From Sedimenticola_A endophacoides (GTDB lineage Bacteria > Pseudomonadota > Gammaproteobacteria > Chromatiales > Chromatiaceae), in contig PQCO01000209.1 in the NCBI GenBank assembly GCA_003062345.1, forward strand, positions 1 to 5,671: a stretch of DNA of 5,671 bases. The letters are read 5' to 3'. Made by a program: the position numbers and the translations under genes. Positions 5,449 to 5,671 of the stretch are shown here, piece by piece. Numbering within the stretch: position 1 is the first letter of the stretch; each line of letters begins with the position of its first letter. The notes beneath the pieces are model-generated. The model ran no database searches, was not told the origin of the DNA, and worked only from the letters and a program-made list of their open reading frames with translations.

Positions 5449-5671
5449 GCCTTGGTTCTTTGAGGTGGCAGACAAGGCAGTCGGAAATGGAGGAAAATCT
5501 TCAGGGGCGCCCCGATTCAGGAAAAAGCGGGGTGACATTCCCCACTGTGCATGACCAGATTATCTGCGGTAGATTCCGCCCATCCTGTCCACAATCCCTG
5601 ATGGATAAAGAAGAACCCCCTCGAACAACTTGAACATTGTCCGAGGGGACGGTCTCCTGTGTTCTTCGCCA
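5449..5671. other. Non-coding stretch without a supportable gene
   Basis: No reading frame here has both a credible start and recognisable protein features. Several short symmetric elements are present: a perfect 10-bp palindrome GGGGCGCCCC at 5504-5513, GGGG/CCCC arms at 5529-5532 and 5540-5543, and GCGG/CCGC arms at 5566-5569 and 5576-5579. A larger hairpin near the right edge is listed separately. I see no tRNA, rRNA or insertion-sequence end. Confidence 0.5.
5606..5648 (-). terminator. Possible intrinsic terminator for a minus-strand gene beyond the right edge
   Basis: CCCCTCG at 5617-5623 pairs with CGAGGGG at 5642-5648. After one mismatch, ACAA (5625-5628) pairs with TTGT (5637-5640) around an 8-nt loop. 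On the plus strand no T-run follows. On the minus strand the hairpin is followed by a T-rich run (complement of 5606-5615). This fits a terminator for a convergent gene to the right, but the run is interrupted by C and no such gene is visible in the window. Confidence 0.4.

Noticed and set aside
5366..5554. Short plus-strand open frame after the chaperone
   Set aside because: It begins at a TTG without a good ribosome site, runs through the operon terminator, and has no protein-like pattern.
5560..5670. Minus-strand open frame entering from the right edge (36 codons, with an internal Met at 5637)
   Set aside because: All three minus-strand frames are open over much of this stretch, so openness means little; the frame overlaps the hairpin at 5617-5648 and no ribosome site is well placed before the internal Met.

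Overview
The window looks like a chromosomal segment from a moderately GC-rich, Gram-negative, respiring bacterium. A proteobacterium fits best, possibly an anaerobically respiring or sulfur-cycling gammaproteobacterium. The basis is a Tat-exported molybdoenzyme, a Sec-exported multiheme cytochrome c, Shine-Dalgarno sites and intrinsic terminators. The taxonomic part is inference; no rRNA or marker gene is present.

Layout: (1) Positions 2-382 hold the 3' part of a gene for a Gly/Met/Ser protein made almost entirely of the hexapeptide MSGMGG. It is encoded by near-perfect 18-bp tandem repeats interrupted once by an aromatic segment. (2) A strong intrinsic terminator at 424-450 ends that unit. 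(3) Positions 505-5362 hold four tightly packed plus-strand genes: a secreted pentaheme cytochrome c, a DmsA-family molybdopterin oxidoreductase with a twin-arginine signal, a DmsB-like ferredoxin subunit with four [4Fe-4S] motifs, and a TorD/DmsD-family chaperone. Gaps are 21, 18 and 1 nt. (4) A second strong terminator follows at 5413-5448. The rest (5449-5671) has no supportable gene, but has several inverted repeats and a possible minus-strand terminator near the edge.

How the genes work together: the chaperone probably holds the apo catalytic subunit until cofactor is inserted. The catalytic subunit and ferredoxin subunit would then leave together through Tat, using the catalytic subunit's signal. 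In the periplasm, electrons would move between the pentaheme cytochrome, the four ferredoxin clusters, the N-terminal cluster of the catalytic subunit and the Mo centre. No DmsC/NrfD-type membrane anchor is encoded between the two terminators. The cytochrome therefore appears to take the place of the usual quinol-linked subunit. The substrate cannot be read from sequence; an S-oxide or N-oxide, or an oxyanion such as selenate, are candidates from the family.

Most notable points: the anchor-less cytochrome plus DmsAB-like operon; a His in place of the third Cys of the catalytic subunit's N-terminal Fe-S motif; exactly five spare His for five hemes in the cytochrome; and the Met/Gly repeat protein next door.
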